Origin: Epinephelus fuscoguttatus
Lineage: Eukaryota > Chordata > Actinopteri > Perciformes > Serranidae
Direction: 5' to 3'
NCBI RefSeq assembly: GCF_011397635.1
Contig: NC_064773.1
Location: 20,810,449-20,874,448, forward strand
Length of the DNA stretch: 64,000 bases
In this document: positions 21,801 to 33,800 of the stretch, in pieces
Numbering within the stretch: the first letter of the stretch is position 1
How the letters are laid out: every line of letters starts with the position of its first letter
Program-made: the position numbers and the translations under genes
The notes under the pieces: generated by a model
Told to the model about the DNA's origin: nothing
What the model saw: only the letters and a program-made list of their open reading frames with translations
Databases searched by the model: none

Positions 21801-24800
21801 GTGGGCAAGTGTGTGCTGACTGTAAAAAAAAAATGCAGTTTCAGGCTTGTGACAGGAGGATGTCACTGGTTAAAACCGTCGGACTGTTTGGGAAATGAGT
21901 AACAGTCTGTGATGGTTCAGTGAGCGCCACTGAGGTAGAACATGGGTATTGTCCTGGTCAGTGTGTGAGTGTGTGAATGTGAGATAGATCAGGGGTGGGA
22001 AGAACTTTTAAGGTCAGCAGCACTTTGACTCAAAGAAAATATATATTTTCTCTTCACTGTCATGCTATTTATCAGTCTAGATTGTTTTGGTGTGAGTTGC
22101 CAGGTGTTGGAGATATCAGCTGTTGAGATGTCTGCCTTCTCTCCAATATAATGGAACTAGACGGCACTCAGCTTGTGGTGGTCAAAGCGCCAAAAAATAC
22201 ATTTGAAAAACTCAACAGTAATGTCTCTTTCCAGAAATCATAACCCAGTTACTCAATATAATCCACAGACCCTATTGTGAGCAGTTTCATGTGGGAACTA
22301 TTTTCTTTCTACCGAACTACACCTCACCAACTGTATCACTACACAGAAGGAAGCGTTGGCTATTGCTAGCTCACCTAGCACCACTGAGCTAGCTAACATT
22401 ACAGCTCAGCCAAGGGGGACACCATCACGAGCACTAGCCTTTCTTCAAACAGTAGATGCATGCTTCCTTCTGTGCAGTGATACCAAGCCCCCAGGATCAG
22501 GGCCGGGCCTTGAAGCCAATTTTACATAGTGGCCTAATGTCAAATTACTCCATCCGGGTCCATCATGTGATGCCATGGCGCCCAAAAAGGCTTGTCCCTG
22601 TAGACTTATGTTGTGAAAGAGATGTCTGTAAGATATTGGTTACATTTTTTTGTCACAACCCCCTCAAAATGACTTTTAGGATTTTATCCATTCGGTCTGA
22701 TAGCATTTAGAAAGTCTAGAAAATCTGTCCAATTAAATCTTTTTTATCCTTAGTTAAGTTAGCCGAGCGCTAAACTGGAAGTTAGCCACCATAAGTCTCT
22801 AGTGCGCTAGCTCTACGGGCCCCATGATGCGGAAGACCTGGATAGTCTCATACTGTGGAAATTAGGGGTGGGAATCACCAGAAGCACCAGGATACAATAT
22901 TATCACAATACTATATTATTGCAATTTAAAGCGTGAGTATTGCAATAAAAAATATCGGATTTATTTTCTTCTTTGAACTGCAAATTTTGTCCCTGAAGGA
23001 AAACTTTTTTATCTAATAAAACAAACTTTTCAGTCGGTTCATCTCACTTCAGTGATTTTTATTTAAAGGGCATTTAATTTTATTTTTCTAGTAGGGTACC
23101 AAAAGTTTAATTTGTATTTCTAATTCTAATAATTTATATGATTAAAAAAAATGATACTTGGTGTCCATGTGACGATACGATGTCAGCATCAAAAATATCA
23201 CGATATCACCATTTTTCCCAACACCACTGAGCAACTTTTTTTTTTTTTTTTTTCTTTTTCCCTAAAGATATTTTTTCGGGCGTTTTTGCCTTTAATGATA
23301 GGACAGCTGTGTGTGAAGAGAGAGAGGGAATGACATGCAGCAAAGGGCCACAGGCTGGAGTTGAACCCGGGCTGCTGCAGCAACAGCCTTGTACATGGGG
23401 CGCCTGCTCTATCCACTAAGCCACCAACACCCCACCACTGAGCAACTTTCATAGGAATGAACCAGACCCTGCCTGTAATGCTGTGGCCAGGTCTCAGTAT
23501 ATGTATGGGTGATACGGTTGGCAGGTGTAGTTTGGTAGAGAGAAAATAGTTCCAACATGAAACTGCTCACAACAAGGTCTGTGGATTATCTTGCTGGGTG
23601 CTAAATTGGACGTGACTGCTCTGTTGTAACACAGCTTCAGGTAGACTGCAGGTAAATGTCAGCTGAACAGGATGTACGGTGATGACAGGTCCATCCCCCA
23701 AAGGTAATTCAGAGCTGTGACACATAATAATGTCCTTCGCAGGAAATGGCAATGAGTTTCAGCTGTCTATTTTGTCCGTACAGTAATAACTTCTAACAAT
23801 CTTGTGCAGTATCAATAACCTCTAAAATACAATGGAATCATAGTGGCAGTCGGTCTTACAGCACATGAAGTTATTTTTTTCGTAGCCTCAGGTGAGTAAA
23901 CAGTTGACAAGTGGCTCAGCCAGCGACAAACAAACCTCAGCTGCCCGCAGCTTGTCACATAATCAGTGACCTTCTCTCTCTGGTGTTCACAAATAATTTG
24001 ACATGTTGGTTTTTAATATGTAACAGTAGAAGTGGGATAAGTTAAGCCTTTGAACAACACATTTTGAATTATTTCTGTATTTGATAACTATGAATAAAAC
24101 CACAAAACTACATCAAATTTAATACACAGCTACAGTTATGCATAAAATCACAGTCAGCAAAAGTTGAATGTGTTGCTGCATTTCGTTTTTGTATACATAC
24201 ATGACTATAATCATGGGCGGATTATGAGACAGTGGGGCCCTGGGCACAGATATGCAAAGGGCCCCACCACCTCTCCTACACAGGAGTAAGACACACAGAC
24301 TTTGTGGTGATTTTTTTTTCTCTTTGTAGTCATTATGTATGTATTTGAGTCTCTTTGAGATAATTTTGTGTCTTTTTTTGGTTATTTTGTGTCTCTTTTT
24401 AGTAATTTTATGTCTCCTTGTAGTTGTTTTGTGTCTTCTTCAGGTAATTTAGTGTCTGGTAGATCATTTTGTGGTGTCTCTTTTTAGTAATGTAGTGTCT
24501 TCTTATGGTTCTGTGTCTTTTTATAGTTATTTGTGTGTCTCTGAGGTAATTTTGTGTCTCTTTTTAATAATAATAATAATAAATTTTATTTGAAGGCGCC
24601 TTTCTTGGCACTCAAGGACACCGTACAAATACACAAAATGACGTTAAAAAGACATTAAAAAGAAACAACAATTAAGTAATTTTGTGTCTCCTTGTGGTTG
24701 TTTTGTGTCTTTTTCAGATAATTTAGTGTCTGTTGGATAATTGTGTGACTCTTTTTAGAAATGTAGCGTCGTCTTGTGGTTGTTCTGTGTCTTTTTACAG

Positions 24801-27800
24801 TTATTTGTGTGTCTTTTATGTCTCCTTGCAATTATTTTGTGTCTTTTTGTATTTGGTATGCATCTTTTTGTGGTTTTGTGTGTTGCTTTCAGGTAATCTA
24901 GTGTCTTTTTGATCATTTTATGCCTCTTTTTTTAATGTATGTCTTCTTATGATTGTTTTGTTTCTTTTTGTAGTTATTTGTGTCTCTTTGAGGTAATATT
25001 GTGTCTATCTTGGTCATTTTATGCCAGTGTGTAGTCATTTTGTTTCTCCTTGTGGTAGTTCTGTGTCTCTTTGAGGTAATTTTGTGTCTCCTTGTGGTTG
25101 TTTTGTCTCTTTGTGGAAGTTTTATGTGCCTTAGAGGTAATTTTGTGTCTTTTTTTTGTCATTTTGTGTCTCTCTTCAGTCCCTTTCATGTCTCCACACA
25201 GTTGTCTTGTGTCTTTGTGTAGTCTATAAGCATCTTTTCGTTGTTTTATGTGTCTTATTGTGGTTTTGTATCTCCTTGTGGTTATTTTGTGTGTCTTTCA
25301 AGTAATTCAATGTGCTTTGACCATTTTTGTGCCTCTTTTTAGGAGATTTTTGTAGTTATTTGTGTCTCTTTGGGGTAATATTATGTCTTTTTTAAAAATA
25401 TTTTTTCTTTTTTTATTCCAGTTTGTAGTCATTTTCTTTCACCTTGTAGTAGTTTTGTATCTCTTTATAGTCCTGTTGTGTCTCCTTGTGGTTGTTTTGT
25501 GTCTTTTTGTACTTGTTAAGTATCTTTTTATGGTTCTATGTCTCTTCGGGGTCATTTTGTGTCTACTTGTGGTTGTTTTGTGCCTTTTTAGGGTAATTTT
25601 GTGTCTTTTTTTTTGGTCATTTTGTGTTTTACTGAGATACTTTTTTGTCATTGTGGCTATTTTATATCAGTTTGTAGTCATTTTGTGTCTGCTTGTGGTA
25701 GTTTTGTATCTTTTTGTTGTTAAGCTCTCTTTGAGGTAATTTTGTGTTTTATTAAGGTAAATTTGTGTGTCTTTGGGATCATTTTGTGTATTTTTTCATC
25801 ACTTAATAGCAATTTATAGTCATTATGTGTCTCCTTGTGGTTGTTTTGTGTGCTTTTGGTGTTTTACCCATTTTTTTTACGTTTTGTATGTCTCTTGGCA
25901 GTTCCTTTGCACATCTTTGTGGTCTTTTTGTGTTTCTTCCTGGTCCGTACGTGTTAACTTGATTGACATTTTGCAGGTGAAGGCCAGGGGTGCCCCTGAC
26001 ACTTCGACACTTTAATGATACAATAATAACATGATAATATCAGCCTGCTTTTGTACTGGAGGGGTCAAGTAAATAGCCATGTGGTGTGGACTGTCTTTGT
26101 TTATTATTATGCCTGCATTGCCATTCATGTGTTTGGTCTTTTTGTTTTCACAGTTTACCCCGAGGAGTTTTTACCAACATTTTACAGTATTGAAGAAGGC
26201 TCAAAAGTCACCAAAGTGCAACTGGTGAGTCAACACAATAATGTTGGTGTCTGTACTCTGAGTATATGGAGTGTCAGCTAACTGATTGATTCTTTTAATC
26301 AAGTTTTCATACTGTCCAGGTGCCTAGATTTACATAATCTACCTAACCTACCTACCTAACATATCTAACCTTTAATTTTAATGACTATTATAAATATTGT
26401 CTTAAGCTTTTATCAAGGCACAATTATTTAGCCGACAGATGGCAGATATTACATTCACTGGACCATGAGACATCAAATCACACAAAACACACCAGATATA
26501 AAGATTCATTAAAATACCAACTCATGCATGTAATTACATAAGCTTGCAAGAGCTTTTTTAATACGCAGCGGTGTCACAAGTTTGATTGTGTGGAGAGAAA
26601 GAGAGAGAGAGAAAGAAAGGGCGGGTATCATATTGTTTGTTGACACTTCCCACTCTTCCTGCATGGCCCGCATTGCACGTTATAGAGGCTGGTCAAGGTC
26701 AGCATTCAACAATATCTGTGCACAGATTCTCCACACACACACACCATCCTCTCCCTTCTCTGTTCAACATGTACGGCATCATGGAGGAGGAAGAGTACGA
26801 GTTTCAGGCCATAGACTTACCTGACGAGCCTTGTTTTTGCCCTCAGGCAGAGTTTAATGACAAGCCGGACTCTTTGTTCTTCAACGACGGTGTCAGGAGG
26901 ATCGACTTCATCCTGGTCTATGAGGATGAGGATAAGAAGGACTTTGAAAAGAGGCATACGTACCAGCGCCGCAAGGTGGGTCTCTCTCTTTTCTTTGGGT
27001 ATCATTTTGAGCTGGATAACTCAGTACAGCAGATTATATTGTTATATTGATAAGGGTTTTTTTGCCTTTATTAGATGGCGTGCATTAGAGAGATAATAGG
27101 AAGTGTGGGGAGGAAAAAGGAAGGGCATGATATGCAAAAAAGGTCCACAGCTGAACTTGTCAGCGTAACAATTCTTTAGGCATTGAGTTTTAAAACTAAG
27201 ATTCGGTAGCAGATCATTTTTCTCAATAATGACACACTATTTCTGTTAATAGAAGTGGAAGTTTTCTCATAAAACTTTAATTTAAAGTCATATTCACTCA
27301 GTAAAAGTCAGCCACTGCAAGCATGGGTTGAATGCGATATCCCTAGGGTGTTTTATGACACACATACTCTATTGTTTCTTGCCTGTTTGTAAAGGGAGTT
27401 TTCATTTGCAGCGGGATGCCACCATGACTTTAAACTAAGCATTAGTGACCGTCTGCATTCAGCAATGTGTGCACAGGAACTTTAAAAAGGCTTTAATTAT
27501 CCAGGAAACGGAACAGCTTGGCTTACATTGTTATGGTAGCGCCTTTCTTGTGCACTTCTCATTCATTCAACACACATTCTCAGTGTGAATTGCTCAATTA
27601 ATGTGTTGGCTAGATTCCCAGAGAGAAGAGTGTAACTTCTTCACTTCACGCAAACAAAACCTTGCACAAAAAACCTTCAAATCTGGTTATAAGGCTCCTT
27701 GTCTGAACTTGAACTTCGTCTAACGTTATTATCTGGCCTCGGAAATCTTACACCTTCACAAAACAGTGAGTAAATCAGAAGGCAAACAGCTGTTCTGGTT

Positions 27801-30800
27801 TTGTCTCACTGTGTGTTAGTTGAGTGTCATGAATATTCAGCAGGTCACCTCTCTTACACATCACAAATCCAACATTCAGGGATCTATGCAGGGATTTGAA
27901 GTGCACAAATTAACAACGCCGAGACTCCAGGTGTGTTGTTTGTTAATGCCAGTGCCTTTCACAATACAGTGATGGATGTGATATGTAATGCTTGTTGACT
28001 GATACCTGCAGTGTTGCAGCTGTGACTCTGCAACAAGTGGTTTTTGAAATGGAGACTGTGCCCTGCGGAGGCTGCAAACAAAATATTACGTCTTTAATGG
28101 GTGAAAAAGCTTCCTAATATGATAGATAGTAGATTTGTTGTTTTTTCCGCAGCAGTAAATTGATGTAACAGGGTGTTGGCAGAAGAATCACGTGTAGAAG
28201 CAGATCAGCCAGTTCCTTGGAAAAAGGCTGGTAAAGCCGTTACAAGTCAGAGCTCTTCAGAGCTTCTTCACCACAGACAAACTGAGACTGAGGCAATTCC
28301 TTACTCATAATCTTCCCAAGGCAAACTACATCCAAGGAGGGATGAGGAGTGCAACAGTCTCTACCAGGCACTCCCTTGACTTTGTTTTTCCAGAGCTAAA
28401 CCTGGGTCAAACACAAGTTGCAAAACTTTTCTTTCCTGCTGTGACTCAGACTGCCGGAAGAGCGTGGTTCACTTCAGATAGCTTGAAATGATGCTTTGAA
28501 TATTTTAGTTTGTAGTTTGACTACATTTTTATGCACTTGTTGTATTTTCCGTTTGTCATGAAATCATCCAATTGTAAACAGGGTTGGCTAAAACAAACAG
28601 CGAGGGTATTTGACTTTTGCTCTGTCAACAGCCTCTGTTCCTCAGAGTCTATAAAGGTGCCACATCAAAGTTTGTATCCATGCATAACTTACACAAAAGC
28701 TTGGAGCTATTCACTGTACCTGAGCACTTTGATGAGCTACTTTCTATACAATTTGGATATATTTAATACTTTTTTCATACTATTTCAGTGCTTTTCATGT
28801 GTTTCTTGGTTTTGGGGAAGCTGTGTTCAAAGAGATTCCAGGATTCACTGTAATGTCTGACAGCATACCACCAACAAGAACCTGCTCAGACTTGTTTGCA
28901 GTGTCGCCGTTCATTGCTGCTATGTGCAGTATAAATAATGCATATGTTATGGAAATGGAATAAGTCCAAATAAATGAGCTGTCAGCTATACAACTTGCTT
29001 TAAAGGAGCAGTGTGTAGGATTCAGTGGCATCTAGCGGTGAGGATTGCAGATTACAACCAGCTGAAGCTGCTCCCGGTTAGGATTCCTTCAGTGTTCATT
29101 GTTCAGGAGGTTTTTACTGAGACAATGAGAAAATGCAAAATGCGATTGACCCTGTCTGGAACCAGTGTTGGGTTTGTCTGTTGTGGGCTACTGCAGAAAC
29201 AAAGCGGTGCAACATGCTCCCTACTTGGATATAAACAGCTCATTCTAAGGTAACGAAAACACAACAATTCTTATTTTAAGGTAATTAACACACTAAAAAA
29301 GACCCCTAAATCCTACACACTGAACTATCAAACAAAATTAGAGGCCATCTTTAACAACAGTGTTGACAAAGTGGATCACGTAAATCAAGGTGATGATGTG
29401 TCGGCACTTCATGAGATACCACCATATCAATAAGTCATGAGATTCAGTGTACACACAGACGATTGGCAGGCCTTTGACACATGCTCGCTGTATTTACACT
29501 GCAGGCTTGGCACAGACGTCCGGGACACAGCTTCAGTGCATCCGGTACAGAAATTGAATCATAATGGCCATGGAGCATTAAATCAAGAAGCTGTTTGAAT
29601 GCCATTTTTTGTGTTTGCTCCCTGTAGAGGCGGCGAGAGTACTTTGAAGCCAGCCTGATGAAGATGGGGATGGAGCTGGAGGCAACGCAATCTGTAAGTA
29701 GATCGCACTCATTGGAAGGTTCCTCATACTGTATCTCATACTCAAAGCTCCCCTTCGTTGTGTTCTGCAGGTAACAGATGAGAAACTGATGTTTGTGAAA
29801 GTCCACATGCCATGGGACGTGCTGTGCACCTACGCCGAGGTCCTGCACATCAAGCTCCCCATCCAGCCCAACGACCTGTCCTCCCGCCCCTCTCCGTGGC
29901 GCCATTTCTCCTGCATCACCAAGTACTTCTACCCCAACGAGGACATGATCTCCAAGGAGACCGAGTACTTCACCGCCCCCTTTGAGAAAGATCGTCTGGA
30001 GTACTTCTACGTGAGGGACAGAGATCTCTTCTTCACCCCGTCCATGAGGAGCAGGATGGCAAGTTGTCTCGTGTTGCTGTCGGCAGTTTTCGTATATCTG
30101 TTTTATTTTCAAGGATGAAGTTGAAGGGTTGTAAACATACTCTATGGTTATTTAACAATACTGTAACCTCTTCTTTTTCCAGGCATATTACATCCTGAGT
30201 CGTGCCCCTTATGAAACACGAGGGAGCATAAGGAAGTTTGGCATCACCAAACTGCTGGATGGTGGAGTGTACAAAGCTGCCTATCCCCTCCATGATGTAA
30301 GTTACAGGCTGCGGTTGTATCAGGCCTGGTGTGTGTCCTCTTTTCGTTTGTAACAATCATATTTAAGATTTAAAATTTCGTATTGTTCTCCTGTTGGCTA
30401 TTTCAGTGTAGATTCAATGTAAAGTCCAAAGAAGAGGGCTGCCCCAACGAGAGATACCTGCTCTATGAAGAATGGGCTCATCCCAAAAGCTTCTACAAGA
30501 TGCAACCACTAAACCTCATTAGGTGAACACAATCTTTTATGCTCTTGTCACAAAGATAAACTTTAGTATGAGAATAACTCCTTCTCCTCATTTTCTGTCT
30601 TTTGTATATAATGTTACAATGTCAGATCTTCATTTTAAACGTGGCCACAGTTTCAAATAATGACATAAACATATGTATAAATAATCCCCTTTTCCATCTT
30701 TTTTTGTACTTTCAAGACGAGCCGATGTCAGCTTGTGACAGATTTCTTTATATGGTCATCTGCTCCAGGCACGCATTACATTATGTAGCCTACACTGCTA

Positions 30801-33800
30801 CATGTAGCTACATGCTAACATCAGAGAAATCTGATATCTTGGTTGCTGATGTTGTTAATTTTGCCCCAGTTTCAGATTATATTCCTGCTGGAACATGTCC
30901 GAATGTGAAGATTTTGGTTTAGAGGCTTTTATTGGTGATTTTTCATGATAGAAAGTACTGCTATACCCATTCTGTTGGAGGCGGGCCCCGTTCATTGCTT
31001 TGAAAATTGCTCAATGGCGCATGAAGCCAAATAAGTTTGACTTCCGCAGTATGCATGTTCGGTGTCATGAGGCCGATAGAGTAGTAGTCTGTTTGTGTAG
31101 AGACTTGCGTTGGCTGAGCGGCTATGTTCTGGTTAAGCCCTCTGCTAACTTGAATGGGGGTAAAAATGATTTAATCCTATGGCTCCTCTAGACTTTCGTA
31201 ATGTTATCGGACTAAAATCACCAAAAAAATCAAATCACAATTGTGAAGCCAGTCATTTCGCGAGAGTTATAATGCAAAAGAAAAATTAACTTATATACAG
31301 ACATCTTTTTCACAAATATAAAGTGGCGATACACGATACATATATCTTGGTATTTTGTACAAAAAATGGGCTACTTGTGCTCAGTAGCAAATTAAAGCCA
31401 CATTGAGATGTCGCAAGCAGTTTTATGAAAACAGGCTGTGATCAAAATAAAATGCAAAGACAGGGATTTTATTCACCTGTTTGAAAATATGCAGGCGGCG
31501 GAAGTGCTGTAAAGTTTAGTTGATTCAAAACACACCTAAATCACACGTTAAACGCACATTAAATACACAGTAAACATGGCTTTATAGCGACAATGTAAAC
31601 ACAAGTACACAAATCAGCTTCACTATAACTCGCAGCATTCACAGACAAACACTTTATCTGGACACATTTTCCAAACAAATACAACATGCTAACGTTATTA
31701 GCACAAGCCTATTTATATTACCATTTTACATTGTATAAATTAGCCTAGCGACAAACGGCGATTTCCTCTGCTCATATGAAGCCAGGATAAATCACACACA
31801 AGACTGAAAATGCTATTTTTGTGGAGGCTTTATTGTCTTCACAATTTATTGTTTCTCATCTGTGAAATTAAAGTAAATGAAACCTTTGTTTCCACTGAGG
31901 GAAATGGTTTCAACTTACAAAACAGACAGGAGGTCTGCGTCACCGCGACATGTAGTTACATTTCTGAGGAGGTGCACGTCAGGCTACGGCTCTAAAAAGT
32001 GTTGCTGAAGAACCTATGTAAGTGTGTGGGGCGGAGCTGTGTGGAGAGTGTGAGAGGAGAGATGCACACTGTTAGGCATCATGTAACGCAACTTGACCCT
32101 ATATCAATATAAACGGCGTTGTCTAAATTTATATCTAGCTTGAAAATATATTGATATATCGCCCAGCCCTACGTCATCAGAAACGGCCAACCTGCTTTTT
32201 TTTAATCCACACAATGAATGAATATTACAGACATCGAAAAGTATTGTATTTCATGTCTCCATCAGCTGGTGGCCATCATGATAAGAGTATGCGTGCATAA
32301 TATGATGTTAATTCCACTACTGAAGAGACTTGATGATCACTAAAGAAAGGTTGGGGAAAAAAGCAGAAATATCAATATCGGTTATCAGTTATCGGTCAAA
32401 TGAGCTGTTACTAGACTTGCACCGATTACAATTTTTTGGGCCGATACCGATTTCCGATTTGCAGAGTGTTTGGACGGCCGATTCCGAAACATTTTCCTTT
32501 TTGCTCAAATATAACTTCAGGTACAGTATTAAAATAAATAAGTAAAAAAGGCATACATAAATAAAAACATCGATAAATAAAATAATAATTCTTGGTGTAG
32601 AGCATTTGTGGGTAATTTCTTGAATAGCCAAAGAGTAAAAATATCTCCTGTGGAAAATTCACACAGGTCTTCGGGACACGTGCATTTTCGGCACGCGCAT
32701 CTTTGGCACACGGACACGGGCCTCGTCAGTTTCAAGCAGCACAGTGCAGCAGTGAGAGCTCTGCAGTTCAGTTTAACACGGACAATTAACAACTTTCTCC
32801 TTCTCTCTTTTGATGTGTGTGTGAATGATTAAGGTGAGAAGCCGCCCATGTTTCACTTTCTCACATCGCCCAAGCCGTGAGTTGCACATGTGCGTGTGTG
32901 TGCGCTGCTGATATTACAGGATGTCAATTATGCGGCACGGCGGGAATTTGACCGGCGTTTTATATCAGCATATCCTAGACTGACTGGCTGGTTGCAGGTC
33001 ATGGCCGATCACGTGAAAAACGGCCCGATTCCGAGCACTGCCGATAAATCGGTGCCAAGTCTAGTTGTTGCATATCGGATATCAGCAAAATCCAATATGG
33101 TGCATCTCTAGAAACCAAAATCAAAGTATGATCCTGAGCATGTCACTTTTAACATGAAAAAGCTTCACATTCCCTTTGTGTTCAAGCAGGAACATTTATT
33201 TTTTATCTCTTCATCCCTGCAAATGAAATGTTAGTTTTCTAAATGAACAGTAAAGCTACACTAGTTCATCTGAAGCGCTTTGTTCCCACAGGAAGTATTA
33301 TGGGGAGAAGATTGGCATCTACTTTGCCTGGTTGGGTTTCTACACAATGATGCTGGCTCTGGCTGCTGTGGTGGGACTGGGCTGTTTCATTTATGGATAC
33401 AGAACTCAAGAAACCAGCACATGGAGGTACATTTTCCTAAAAACACTTGTGGATGGTGGACATGTAAATAAATGATGTATATGTTTATTTCCCTGTCTGA
33501 TCAATCTCTGTTCGGTGTTTTAATGGCTGCAGCAAAGAGGTGTGCGACCCTGACATCGGAGGAAAGATTATGATGTGTCCACAGTGCGACAGAGACTGTG
33601 ATTACTGGAGGCTGAACAACACCTGTGAAGCTTCGAAAGTGAGTTTTGTTTTATTTCAACAGTAAATATGAAGATGTTTCTGCAATGTTTTTCACTCCCG
33701 TCCTCCCTCTAATGTCACGAAATATACAACAGACAAAAACAGAATTCACTTTGCATGTTTGTTTCCCTACGTGACACAGCAACAGTTATGTTTAGATCTG

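Larger units (their letters stand above)
18933..26153. other. ano6 intron 1 (7.2 kb)
   Basis: Contains C and A homopolymers (20623-20648, 21570-21594), a foldback pair at 22254-23588 with a SINE inside, a LINE-tail-like piece at 24566-24660 and a long TTTTGTGTCT-type repeat at 24290-25960. No exon seen. Confidence 0.5.
30523..33291. other. ano6 intron 7 (2.8 kb) with hAT-like insertions
   Basis: Two transposon-derived blocks, 31319-32171 and 32412-33063, fill more than half of it. The part from 30523 to 31318 shows nothing recognised. Confidence 0.5.

Noticed and set aside
23198-23452. 84-codon minus-strand frame
   Set aside because: It is the translation of the tRNA-derived SINE.
25362-25739. 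125-codon open frame rich in Leu, Phe and Val
   Set aside because: It lies wholly in the TTTTGTGTCT array. The hydrophobic composition follows from T/G-rich repeats, and there is no splice or conservation support.
29444-30112. 222-codon minus-strand frame
   Set aside because: It is exactly antisense to conserved ano6 exons 4 and 5, so a shadow of those exons.
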